Of a stretch of 64,000 nt of DNA, positions 12,529 through 24,416 are shown in pieces (the first letter of the stretch is position 1; every line of letters begins with the position of its first letter). The translations under genes were made by a program, and so were the position numbers. Under the pieces are notes generated by a model. That model searched no databases and had not been told where the DNA came from. It saw only the letters and a program-made list of their open reading frames with translations. The stretch is from Corinectria fuckeliana. Lineage: Eukaryota > Ascomycota > Sordariomycetes > Hypocreales > Nectriaceae. The DNA lies in the NCBI GenBank assembly GCA_019137255.1, contig WPDH01000337.1, positions 1 to 64,000 on the forward strand, given 5' to 3'.

Positions 12529-15500
12529 TATATATACTCTTATAGTTTTTATCTTACTTTTAATATTAGTAATTATTTATTATATATTTAGTAGTAGATT
12601 TTTAATAATTTACAGCTTTATTATAAGAGTAGGTAGTATATTATTATAGCTAATTTTACTCTTTATATAGTTAAAATATCTTAATAGTCTATTTATAAGA
12701 TTTTAAATCCTAAAGTAGTATTTAATATTAAAGTTAAAAGATGCTAACTTATACACCTAATAAGTAAGCCTTTCTTAGAGGTTTTATACTAGTATAGTAA
12801 TTACTCTCTTAAGTGCTATATAGTCTATTAGTAAAAAAAACCTATCTAAAAGTCTTAGTAGGTAATAGCTTTAATACTTAAGGCTTTTAATAACAGCTAG
12901 TAGCTCTTATTATCTTATACCCTACTATTACTTTATATTTATAAGCTTATATAATATATAAGTAATAAGTCTCTATTAATTATTAAACAGTTATATTAAG
13001 ATTCTTAAGATTACTTATAAAAATATATTTATTTTTACTTATATATACTTAGTAGAGTCTTAATATTATAAAATAGTCGCTAAGTAGAATATATACTTAA
13101 GAGTTTAAAATACTGTTTTTTTCTTCTCTCTCTATTAAAACCTTTTAGCCTTTTTATCTTATTTTAGCTAGGCTGTTAAGAGAGTGGTAATTTTAAAGTA
13201 CTTTATAATAAACTTCTAGTAAAAGTTATAAAATTCTTAAAAAACTTAAATATTTTTAATATTTTTTAGTGTTAGCTACTTAGTAATTATATAGACTTTA
13301 AAAGGGTTTATTTTTAACCTCTTTTAGGTAATAATATACCTTAAAAACTTAACTTTTTATTAGTAAAATATATATTTTAACAGCTTAGTATATAGTTAAA
13401 AGCTTTATAGTTTATAAAATACCTTTTTAATATACTTAGTATACTATTCTCTAGTTTTTAAGTATATAATAATATTATTTAAGTATATAATATAATAAGT
13501 GTTTAGTAACCTAGTAAGTGCTTAGTAAATATATACTTAGAATATAGCTAAGATATTAGTTAATCTAAATAGTATAATAGTATATTTAAAGTGACTATAT
13601 CTTATATAAAATATAGTTTTTTACTAGTTATCTAGCTTAATCTAAATATAGTAATATATATTATAAATATTAATCTTTAAGATTTATCTTACCTTAGATA
13701 ATTAATCTAATAGATTACTAATTAATAGTAATAGATAATAGTTTTTTACTATAATAGTATTAAGACTTTTATAATTTATATAGATTTAGATTTTTCTGTT
13801 CTTTTTTAGTATAAAAAGAATAAGTATACTAGTTTTACTTATAAAATATCTAATCTAACTGTTTATTATATTCTTAGTAATATATTTATAAATAACTTAA
13901 GCTTACTTCTTATTAGTAAGGTATATTTATTTTAGTAAAGGTTTTCTCTTTAGTTATAAGTTAATTAAGTGTTTTACCTCTTCTAGTAGTAGTAGAGTTT
14001 TTAATACTTTCTTACTAAAAGTTTCTCTTTCTAACTCTAGTTTAGCTAGTAGAGTATTATCTTTCTATTTTTTTAAATCCTCTCTTAGAATAAGTATTAG
14101 CTGCTTATCTAGTAATAGTATACTATTAATATATATAATAAATACCTTTTTATTATCTTTTACTAAGCCTTTTATAAAGAATATAAGTTCTTAGACTAAA
14201 ATAGGTTTATAAGTTTATATATATATTTAGGTGTTAATTATAATACCTTCTTCTCTTATTACTTAGGTAGATAAAAGTAAGTTACTAGCCTCTTTTAGGT
14301 GTTATACTTTTATAAATAGCTTTCTTACTTTCTTAGAGAACTCTTAGTAATTTAGTAAGAAGAAGGTTAGCTAGTAAGCTAGTAAGAAAAGAGTTATTAT
14401 CTTATTAAAGCTAGCTAGGTTTAGTACCTTCTAATCTAAATCTAACTTAAGACTTAACTTTTATACTAGTTATTAGCTAATAAGGTTAACTTATATATAA
14501 GTGTTTATATTTATCTTAACTTCTTTTTTAATAAACACTTATATAATAAGTGTTTTACCTTATATAATTACTCTAATTAGCACTAGCTTAAGTTTTAGTA
14601 TAAGAGGTGTAATAATTATTCTTATACTTACTTGTTTTCTAATAAGTTAATATTTTTAAGATAGGCTATAATAGCTTATATAGTAGTTATATCTTAAGTA
14701 GCCTTCTTTTTATTTAACTATCTTATAGTTCTTTAGGGTGCTTTATAATTAAAAGTATAGTATCTTTTTTTATTATAATTATAGCAGGTAATCTCTCTAA
14801 GAAACTAACTTAATAAGCAGTTATCTACTACTTATTATCTATTATTACTAGCTAGCTAAGGTCTTTTATTAGTTAACTTATTAGTATTTTAAGTTCTTAA
14901 CTTACTTAGAGGGTAAGTCTAATAGTCTATTATTTAGGTCTTTTATAAACCCTTTTAAGTGTTAGTAAAGCTGCTCCTCTTTTAGCTATTACTTCTTAAG
15001 CAGTTATTACCTTTAAGGTGTTACTATTACTATTAAGCTTTCTAAGCTAGCTTTCTTACCTTTAGGATGTCTATTTATAGTCTTTAAAGCTTTTTTTTAA
15101 CTTAGTTTATAGTTTATAATAGTATTAGTATGCTAAGATCTTATCTTTCTTAGGCTTTTTAGTACTAAGAGAGTTATAAATTAATCTTTATATATTAAAG
15201 TAGTTTATTAGTAACTATTTTACGCTTTATTAAAGGTAGGTAAGATTTTTCTATAGTTTAATTACTTGCTATTTTAGATTTATATATAGTCTTCTTATAA
15301 AGTTTATAAAGTCTAACTATAAGAATTCTTATATAGTGCTTAAGTAGTTTTTTTATTTTGTTTATAAGATTTTAGAGAGGTAAATAGTTAACTAGAGTAT
15401 TTTCTAGTAATAAGTTATAAACTCTCACATATTATTTGCTAACTATATAGTATAAATCTAATTATTAATTTATACACTTATTATATCTTTCTTAAGAGAC

Positions 15501-16153
15501 TTATAAGAGTATTAAAATAGTTTTTTATACTCTTTTAGCTTATTACTACTAGATTTTATAGCTAGCTTTTTAAGTAGCTATTCCTAAAATTAATAATCTT
15601 TCTCTTATATTTTATAGTCCTCTTCTTATTAGAATACTATTATTAAGACTAATTCTTAAAAAGTTAAAGTGTCTTCTTTAAGGCTAATCACTTAGTAATA
15701 GTATTCTAAGAAGGTTCTTAATTAGGATTATTATCTTATATATAATTAGAATTATATAGATAATTAGTTCTTTTTATTATTATATATATCTAATATTAGG
15801 GTTTCTTTCTTATTAAGATTATAATTCTTATAAGTAGTTTTTAAGTCCTCTCTTAGTACTTATTATAACTTAGCTTTATATAAGAGAGAGAGTGTTCTTC
15901 TTAGTAACACTTTTTAGCTTAGTGTAAGATTTAGTATAAAAGGTATTTTCTAAGAGAGTCCCTCCTCTATAAGAAGAGTATTAATTAGATTAATCTCTTT
16001 TTCTACCTAATTAGTAAGTGTAAGTTTATTTATTATTATTAATAGTTGTTTTATACTTATTACACACTTACTACACTTTATAAGAGATCTTATATAACCT
16101 CTTATTTTATATTATATGCTAGTAACCTAAGTAGAGTATAAAAGTAAAAAAAT
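12529..16153 (-). mobile_element. 5' part of the older, split gypsy element (gag to RNase H side)
   Basis: On the minus strand around 13,740-13,850 a broken frame reads ILFILKKNRKI*IYINYK and continues SLNTIIVKN. This corresponds to the Ty3/gypsy RT block around the conserved VDYRxLN. Further along, near 13,470-13,495, IIYLNNIIIY corresponds to the YLDD active site with Asp turned to Asn. RNase H-like and post-RNase H sequence follows towards 12,540, and the element resumes across copy A at 4,785. Higher coordinates (about 14,500-16,150) should hold gag and protease, but I could not read them. The motif wording differs clearly from copies A and B, so this is a different, related family. Confidence 0.7.
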
Positions 16154-16385
16154 TATAAAAGTTAGTCTTACTAGGGTGTAAATATAAAGATTATAAAGGT
16201 AGGTATTAGTATATTATAAAGCTTTCACTTAATAAGCATTTAGTAAGTGCTTATCTAATATTCTTAAAAAGGCTACTAGCTTACTATTTAGGTAAGTCTT
16301 AAGGTTAAGCTCTAAAGGCTTATATTAGGTGTTAATAGTGTTAGTGCTAACTATTATAGTTTATAGCTAGGCTTATAGCTTTTTA
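16154..16385 (-). repeat. Probable 5' LTR of the split gypsy element
   Basis: The stretch starting TATAAAAGTTAG at about 16,154 lines up with the internal-side start of the 212-bp LTR of copy B (24,200 onward). Shared features are a TAGGGTG/TAGGGTA step, an AGGTAGGTATT step and a run like TTAGTAAGTGC. It is strongly diverged. The outer limit near 16,385 is a guess from a final TATAGC stretch, and no matching 3' LTR was found. Confidence 0.4.
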
Positions 16386-16612
16386 AATATACTTTTAATA
16401 TTTAACTTTATTTTTAAGAGGTAAAAAAAGTATATTTTTATTATTATATTTATAAATAAGACTTAATAATAGTAGCTATTATATATAAGCACTAAAAAGT
16501 AATAAAAATTATAATTTATCACTTTTTTAAGCCTCTAAAAGATACAGTCTAAGAACTTTCTTAAGACTATTATTATTACTTTTATTATAATATAAACCTA
16601 ATATTTCTTAAG
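16386..16612. other. AT-rich spacer between gypsy elements
   Basis: Very AT-rich sequence with no gene and no recognised element motif. It ends at the AAGAG target duplication (16,613-16,617) of copy B, so it is the pre-insertion DNA into which copy B jumped. Confidence 0.5.
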
Positions 16613-16617
16613 AAGAG

Positions 16618-16829
16618 TGTAAAAGTTAGCTAATTAGGGTAAGATAAAAAGCTTTAAGGTAAGTATTTATATATTATAAGACTTTAACTTAGTAAGCAGT
16701 TATAAACTGCTTACTAAAATTACTAAGTAATTCTACTTAGTAGCTCTTATACTCTTAGTATACTCTACCTAGCCTAATATTAGTTTCTCTTAGAGCTAGT
16801 CTTTTAAGCTATAAGCTTATCTTCTTATA
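16618..16829 (-). repeat. 3' LTR of gypsy copy B (212 bp)
   Basis: On the plus strand it starts TGTAAAAGTTAGC and ends CTTCTTATA. It is the reverse complement of the copy A LTRs and has exactly the same length. It abuts the AAGAG duplication on its left. Confidence 0.9.
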
Positions 16830-19800
16830 ATTACTCTCTCCTCTAGCTATTTAGTCTCTAAATATATAAGTCTATTTTTAGTTATTATAATTAATATTAT
16901 TTTATTATTATTATACTACTATCACTTAGAACCTTAGTTATTATAGTAATATAATAGTTAGTTAACACTTACTTTATAGCTATTATACAGCTATTAGCTA
17001 TAAGGCTTTATATTAATAGTAGGCTTATTAGTTAGTAGTCTATTAGCAGCTATTAAGTTATAAACTATACTAGTATACTTATTTATTTTCTTTTTCTTTC
17101 TCTTACTTATACTAACTTTTTTATAATATCTTTTATTATTTAGTTCTCTCTTTTTAAACTTTTATAAGTTACTTTATCTTATTACTTTCTTTTATTACTT
17201 ATAATATTTAAACTATTAAAGTATTATTATTAGTCTACTTATCTTACTATTATTAATTTATCACTTAGATATCTCTTATTTATATAAAAGATATTTTCTA
17301 TTAGTTTAATAAGAATACTCTTTTTAACTAGATATTTATTAGAGATACTTTTTACTTTTTTTATTTAATATAAAAAGCTAACTAGTTTAGTCTACTATAT
17401 ATTTATAGTTCTCTTAAAGCTTATTATATTTATTATAAGTAATCTAAGTAAAAGTATACTACTATAAGTTTATTAAGTTTTTACTACTTTTTACATATTA
17501 TTAATATCTTTTAAGATTCCCTTAGAGCTTTATAGTACTATAGTAGTCTTTTAGAATAAGTTAACTATATATTACTTTTATAATAACCTTAAAAAGTATT
17601 CCTCTAGTTGCTAAGTAACTCTTTATAAGCCTCTATTTAGCATATTATACTAATATATTTAGTATACTACTAATAAGACTATATTTACTTTTTAAACTCT
17701 TACTAACAGCCTATTTAGTATTATTAGCACTAGTGCTAAAAAGTCTAGCTAGTTAACTAAGAAAGTGCTTAATTTCTTATTCTAGTTAATTAAGACTTAG
17801 ACTACTATTAATACCCTAAGGTTCTACTAAGATACTAGCCTCTTAGAGGATGTTTTTTTAACTAAATTAGATTATTATATTAAGACTACTTAGCCTTTTT
17901 ATCTTTATAATAATAGTACTACTCTTACTATTTATATAGTAGTTTTTTAACTACTTTATATATTTATTACCTCTATTACTAATATTAAAAAGAAAACACT
18001 TTAGGCTTTTCTTATATCTATTAAGTATACTACTATCTCTACTATTATTAAGGCTTATAACTATAGTGCTTAAGCCTTAGTATACTAAGTTAGCTTTTTA
18101 AACTAAAAACCTTTTTACTATAAGGCTATTAGTAGCTCTTCTTATAATATTAAGTCTAAGTTTAGCAGTTCTAATATTAAGTCTTTCACTCTATCTATTA
18201 CTATCTTACTTATTACTTATTTATATTTTACTTTTATTTTTATTTTTAATCTTAATAAAACTCCTACTAAGCTTACTATTACTTTACTTATTACTTATAC
18301 TTATATTACCTCTCTCTTAGCTTTTTTATCTCTTATTATTTAGTCTCCTAATAGTATTTAGATCTTAAATAACTTAAAGAGCTTTTAGCTTTTTAATAAC
18401 CTAGCTTTTAAGCTAGACTTTAGCGCTTAAGCCCCTTCTTTAAGGTTAAACTTATTAGCTATCTTTTTTCTTATCACTTAAGCTTTAATAACTTCTTATT
18501 ATTCTATTAGTCACTTAGATATTACTAACCTCTCTTTTGTCTTAGCTTTTACTACTTATAAGTATACTTATAAGACTAAAATCTCTAAGATGCCTACCTA
18601 AGTTATTAATTTTAGCAGTAAGTTACTTTTACTTTTTACTTACTCTCTTAAGTAAGCTAAGTATATACCTCTAAAGACTTATTTTTTAAAGTCTAGTAAG
18701 TTAAGTGTTTCTAATATTATATTCTTACTTTCTACTTTTTATAGTATCTTAGTAAAAAAGTCTTAAAAGTGATTTTTATTATAGTTTATATTCTTTATAA
18801 GACCTTTCTAGCTTTAAGTATTAAGTTAGTAGCTATTAGTTTTTTAATTAGTAGTAATATTAGTAATACCTAGTAGTTTATTCTTCTAGTAGTATTTAGC
18901 TACTTAAGTGTTACTAGTAATTTATATTCTTATTATACTTTTAGTATTATAGTTTATCTATTTATTATCTTATTTCTTATATATTTACTTTCTCTACTTA
19001 TAATACTACTATACTAACTTTATTATATTCTCTAAGTAGGCTATTAGCTCTTAAGTGTTATATTTTACTAGCTATCTTACCTATTTAACTTAGTAAAATA
19101 TTTATCTTATATCTTTCTTATAGTTAACTACTTTCTTAACCTCTTACTTATTATTCTCTTTTTTTAGTTTAAGTAGTTTTAGTAGTTCTTTTATACTTAG
19201 TTAGTACTTTTTAAACTATAGTTTTAAAAGTTTAACTAGAAAAATATTATATATTTACTAATATTATTCTAGAAGGTATACTTAGTATACTTATTTACTA
19301 ATTCTTTCTGTTATTACTATCTTAATAAATTTTAGTATTAGCTTTTTATATTTAAATTAAAAGTTTCTTATTAACAGCCTAATAGTTTACTTAATTTTAT
19401 ATTCTTATAAGTTATATTACTTATTATAATATTTAGCCTATTTTTTTATAGCTTTTTACTATTATTTCTTCACTTTAGTATATACTTAGTAAAGTATCTT
19501 AATATACTCTTATACTTCTTATATATTTAACTTAAAGTATTCTAAAGTATATTTTATAACTTTTAGGTAGTATCTATAAAGAGCTTATATAAGAGAAACC
19601 CTAATAGTATAATAAGTACTATTATTATAAGTAAAAGCTGCTTTTAAGAGCTAAGCTGCCTATTAGTATAAAGTATTATTAGTATATACTTAGAGGTATT
19701 TTCTAATAGCTTAGTTAGTTCTCTCTGTCTATCTATCTATTTATAAATAGTATATAGTAAATAGCTACTAATAAGTTACTTATTCTTTTATTAGGTCTTT

Positions 19801-22800
19801 TTAAAACTTACTTATAAATAGCTACCTTTTAGGTCTATAAAGTATAAATAAATAAATACTTATAAATAGCTTATTTTTATTACTAATAATTCTTTTAGGT
19901 AAACTATATTTATACTTAATATATTTATATAAGAGCTATACTATTTCTACTATATTAAGTATCTTTTTTATAAAAATAAAAAGTATATACTTTATTATAT
20001 AGTATATAATTACTAGTATAATATTATATTTCTTACTATTAGCTTAGGCGCTTTTTAGTAGTTTTATAATAAAGTTAATACTAATTTCTTAAAAAGAGTA
20101 AGTAGGTATTAATAGGGATTATAGCTCTTTATAAGGCTTATATCTTAATATATAAGCACTCTAGTAATATTAGTATCTTAAGGTATAGTCTTTTATATTA
20201 TCTAAGATTTAGTTCTAATAGAATTTATATATAATAAGATTTAAAGTTTTTACTACTTTTATATATTTTAAGTGAGAGTTATTATAATATTAGTAGAGAA
20301 TTTCCTTTCTTATTATATATTCTTCTAAGATAACTAGTCTTTTTTTAAAAAATAGTATTTTTTACTTATTATAGTAGTAAGCTCTTCTTATAGTATTATA
20401 AACCTTTACTAACTACTATTAGTAAAATTAATCTCTCTCTTATAATTTTTATACTAGCTCTTTTAGTTTACTTAAAAGCTAATTAAGAAAAGCTATCTCT
20501 TTTTTTATAAGCCTTTTTATAACTAGGCAGAAAATATATTAGTTTAAGATAACTATTATAGTTACTAAAAGTATCTCTTATAAACTTAGCTTAGCTAGTA
20601 GTTACTATCTAGTTACTAAGTCTTTAGGTAGTTTACTTTTAGCTTACTTAGCTTAGGTAGTAATAGCTAGAATAGTAATAGGCTTATCTTTAAGACTAGC
20701 TTATATAGCTTAAATAAATATATTAACTATCCTATTTTTTATACTCTTAAAGACTTATATAATTACTTAGTAAAGGTCTTTTAGTAACTTTCTTATTAAC
20801 TTAAGTTTTACTACTAAAGTTAAAAGTATATTTATATATAAGATCTTTCTTACTATATAATCTAGCTTTTATAATAAGCTATTTACTAGGTTTGTCTTAC
20901 TTAGCTAGTACTTAATATTAAAATTAAAAAGTACTAATTTATATACTTATTTAGTAAGCCTTTCTTAAAGGTCTCTTACTAATACTTTTATAACACTTAT
21001 AAGAGCTATATAGTCTATTAATAGTATAAACTTATTTTTAAGCCCTAAAAGGTAGTAACTCTAGTGTTTTAAGCTCTTAATAATAGCTAACAGCTCTTAC
21101 TAGCTAGTAGCCTAGTATTACTTCTTCTTTAAGAGTTTTCTAGACTAGTATACTACTAAGTGCTATTAATTCTTAAACAGTTAAGAAAGAATACCTAATA
21201 TAGCTATACTAAATATATCTGTTTTAACTCTTAACTTATATTTTAAGTCTTAGTATTAAAAAATAGTTACTAAGTAAAATACTCTTTTTAGCTTTTAGAA
21301 TATTACTTTCTTTTTATTTATCTAAGTAAACTTTTTAGTTTTATACTTATTTTAACTACCTTTTAGTATTACTATAAGAGGTCTTATAATCTTTAAGTAT
21401 TTATAAATAAACTTTTAGTAGAAATTATAAAACCCTAAAAATACTTATATATTTTTAAAGCTTAGTAAGATTAGCTACTTATTAACTATATAGACCTTAC
21501 TTAGCTTTATTTTAATACCTTCTTAGGTTACTATATAGCTTAGAAACTTAACTTCTTACTAGTAAAAGGTGCACTTTAATAGCTTTATATATAGCTAAAA
21601 GCTTTATAATCTTTTTAGCACCTCTTATATATCTTTTATATATTAATCTTAGGTTGTTAAGTAAATTAGAATATTATTTAGATATATAATATAAACTATA
21701 TCTAATATACTAGCTAGCACTTAGTAAATATACACTTAAAATATTATAAGTATATTTATTAGCCTAAATAGTATAATATTATACTTAAAGTGCTTATAGT
21801 AGGTTCTAAAGGCAGTCTTTTAGTAATCTTTTAGCTTAATCTAAATCTAATAGTATATATCTTATAGATTAATCTTTAAGATCTATTATATACTTATAAG
21901 ATAGTTTAGTAAGTCTTTAATTAAAAGTAGTAAGTAATAGTTCTTAATAGTAATCTTATTTAAACCTTAATAATCTATATAAAGCTATAAAGTCTTATTC
22001 TTTTTTAGTATAAATAGGACTAAAAACCTAGTCTTACTAACTAAAAGGCTAATATGCTTACTTGTAATATTCTTAGTAATATACTTATAAAGGATTTTTT
22101 ACTACTTCTTATTATAAAGGTATAAAAGTCTATAAGGTAGTATTTTACCTTTTTTTAGTTTAATTATATACTTTACACTCTCTAAGATTAGAATCTCTTT
22201 TACTATAGATTTACTAAATACTCTTTTAAACTCTCTAAGTTCTAATAGTAAGATTTCTAACCTTATATCTACTTCTTTATTTAAAACAGCTATTAGCTAC
22301 TTATCTAGTAATAATATACTATATATATATATAATATAAGCAGGTTCTCTCTCTCTTACTAGCTTCTTTATAAAGGTTATAATATTTATAAAAGTGATAA
22401 GCTTATAACTCTATAAGTATATATAAGTATTAATAAGAATTTCTTTCTTTCTTATAAAATCTAAGAATAAGAGTAGATTACTAGCTCTTTTAGGGTATTA
22501 TACCTTTATAAATAGTTATTTAACCTTTTATAAGTATCCCTAAGAGTTAATTAGAAAGAATATTAACTAGTAGACTTACCTAGTAAGTATAATTACTCTA
22601 TTAAAACTAGATAAACTTAGTACCTTCTAATCTTTAGTTACCTTAAGGCCTAATCTTTTAATTAGTCTTATACTAATAAGATTAACTTAGGTGTAAGTAT
22701 TTATATCTATATAAACTACTTTTTTAGTATATACTTATAAAGTGATTACTTTTTCTTAAATAATATGCCTAATTAGTATTATCTTTAGTACTAGTACTAA

Positions 22801-24199
22801 AGTTTTAATAGTATTCTTAGTGTTTACTTATTTCTTAAGAAGTCTAGTTTTTTTACTTATATACTTATAAATTATACTTTTACTAAAAGTAGGCTTAGTA
22901 TCTAGTTAGTATTAATACTAAAGTTCCTTTTAGCTGCCTAATAATCTCTTACTAGATGCTTAGTCTTATTATAATTATAATACTACACTTTTAGTTAGTT
23001 AGTTAATCTTTTACTATATATAGAGTAGTCTACTAGTAAGTTAGCTAGGGGTAGGTTTCTAAATAGTTAAAAGTATATATAATTTCTTATATTATTTTAT
23101 ATTTCTTTAGGGTTCTAGCTTTTAGCTTATCTTATATTAGTAGTCTTTTTAGACCCCTCTTAGGTATAATTACTAGGTTTATATTTTTATCTTTTACTTT
23201 ATAACTTATAATTATATTAGATATATAACTATAGCCTCTCTATCTTATTAGCTATATCTTATACCTATAAAAGATTAACTTTCTAATAGTCTATTTCTCT
23301 TTTTAGCTAGTTTTTAAGCTTATAATAATATTAGTAAGCTAAGTCTACCTAGTCTTTAAGGTCTAAGATGCTTATAAAAGCGTATAAGACAGTTTATAAG
23401 TTAAAATAGTCTATTAATAACTAGTTATTATACTATTAGATCTCTATTAATTTATCTTATAGTTACCTCTCTTATAAGCTTATATTAATATATCTCTTAT
23501 AAATAAAGTTAAGATAGTCCTACTAGGTTAAGTTAATAAGATTCCTCTTATAGTTATACTATTTAGTCTGTTTAGCTATATAAAGCTTAGTTATAAACTA
23601 TTTAATTTTTTATATATTAGTACAGTTAGGTTAAAGGCTATTTTCTAACTTTATAGTATAAATCTAGTTATTAACTTTTACCTTTATAGTATTCTTAAGT
23701 AGTACTATATAGTTATAAGTAAAGGGTTTTTCCTAATCTTGCCTAAGGTTACTTATAAGATGTTAAACTAGTTAGTATATTAGCTTTATTTATACTACTT
23801 ACTATTTAGCTAGGATCTTTAAGAAATTTTATATATCTAAGCTGTATACTAATATTAGGGTTTACTACTCTTATATTACTAGTTAATCACTAAGAATCTA
23901 CCTATATAACCTAAGTAGCAGCTTTACTAATAGGTTATAGTTACTTTTAGACCTCTTATATTAGGTTTTCTAGCTTTTCTTCTTAATATCTCCCAGCTCT
24001 AGTTTATATACTAGTTTTACTAACTTAATTATTTCTAGTATAATTTATTCTGTTTATAGTGGTTTTATTACCTAGTGTGCACTACTTATAATACAACCTA
24101 GTGTTAATATATAACTTATTTAAGCTAGGGTTTATTAGAGGTTTATTATTATCTTTCTATTTATACTAATCACTTAAGTAGGTAAAAAAGTTAAAAAAT

Positions 24200-24411
24200 T
24201 ATAAGAGTTAGCTAATTAGGGTAAGATAAAAAGCTCTAAAGTAGGTATTTATATATTATAAGACTTTAACTTAGTAAGCAGTTATAAACTACTTACTAAG
24301 ATCACTAAGTAATCCTACTTAGTAGCTCTTATACTCTTAGTATGCCCTACTTAGCTTAGTACTAGTTTCTTTTAGGGCTAGTCCTTTAGGCTATAAGCTT
24401 ATCTTCTTATA
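24200..24411 (-). repeat. 5' LTR of gypsy copy B (212 bp)
   Basis: Direct repeat of 16,618-16,829. It starts TATAAGAGTTAGC and ends CTTCTTATA, followed at once by the AAGAG target duplication at 24,412-24,416. Confidence 0.9.
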
Positions 24412-24416
24412 AAGAG

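Larger units (their letters stand above)
16618..24411 (-). mobile_element. Ty3/gypsy LTR retrotransposon, full length, RIP-inactivated (copy B, inverted)
   Basis: The same family as copy A but on the minus strand, 7,794 bp long, with 212-bp LTRs at both ends and a 5-bp target duplication AAGAG (16,613-16,617 and 24,412-24,416). Read on the minus strand, the gag zinc knuckle (about 22,984-22,943) reads YYNYNKTKHLVRDY, keeping the His that copy A has lost. The RT motif LYIDY*GLNKITIKN lies at about 21,983-21,915 and the YLNNILIY active site at about 21,684-21,661. The integrase region lies towards 20,400-19,500. All frames are broken. Copies A and B keep different residues, so both were mutated independently after insertion. 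Confidence 0.9.
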
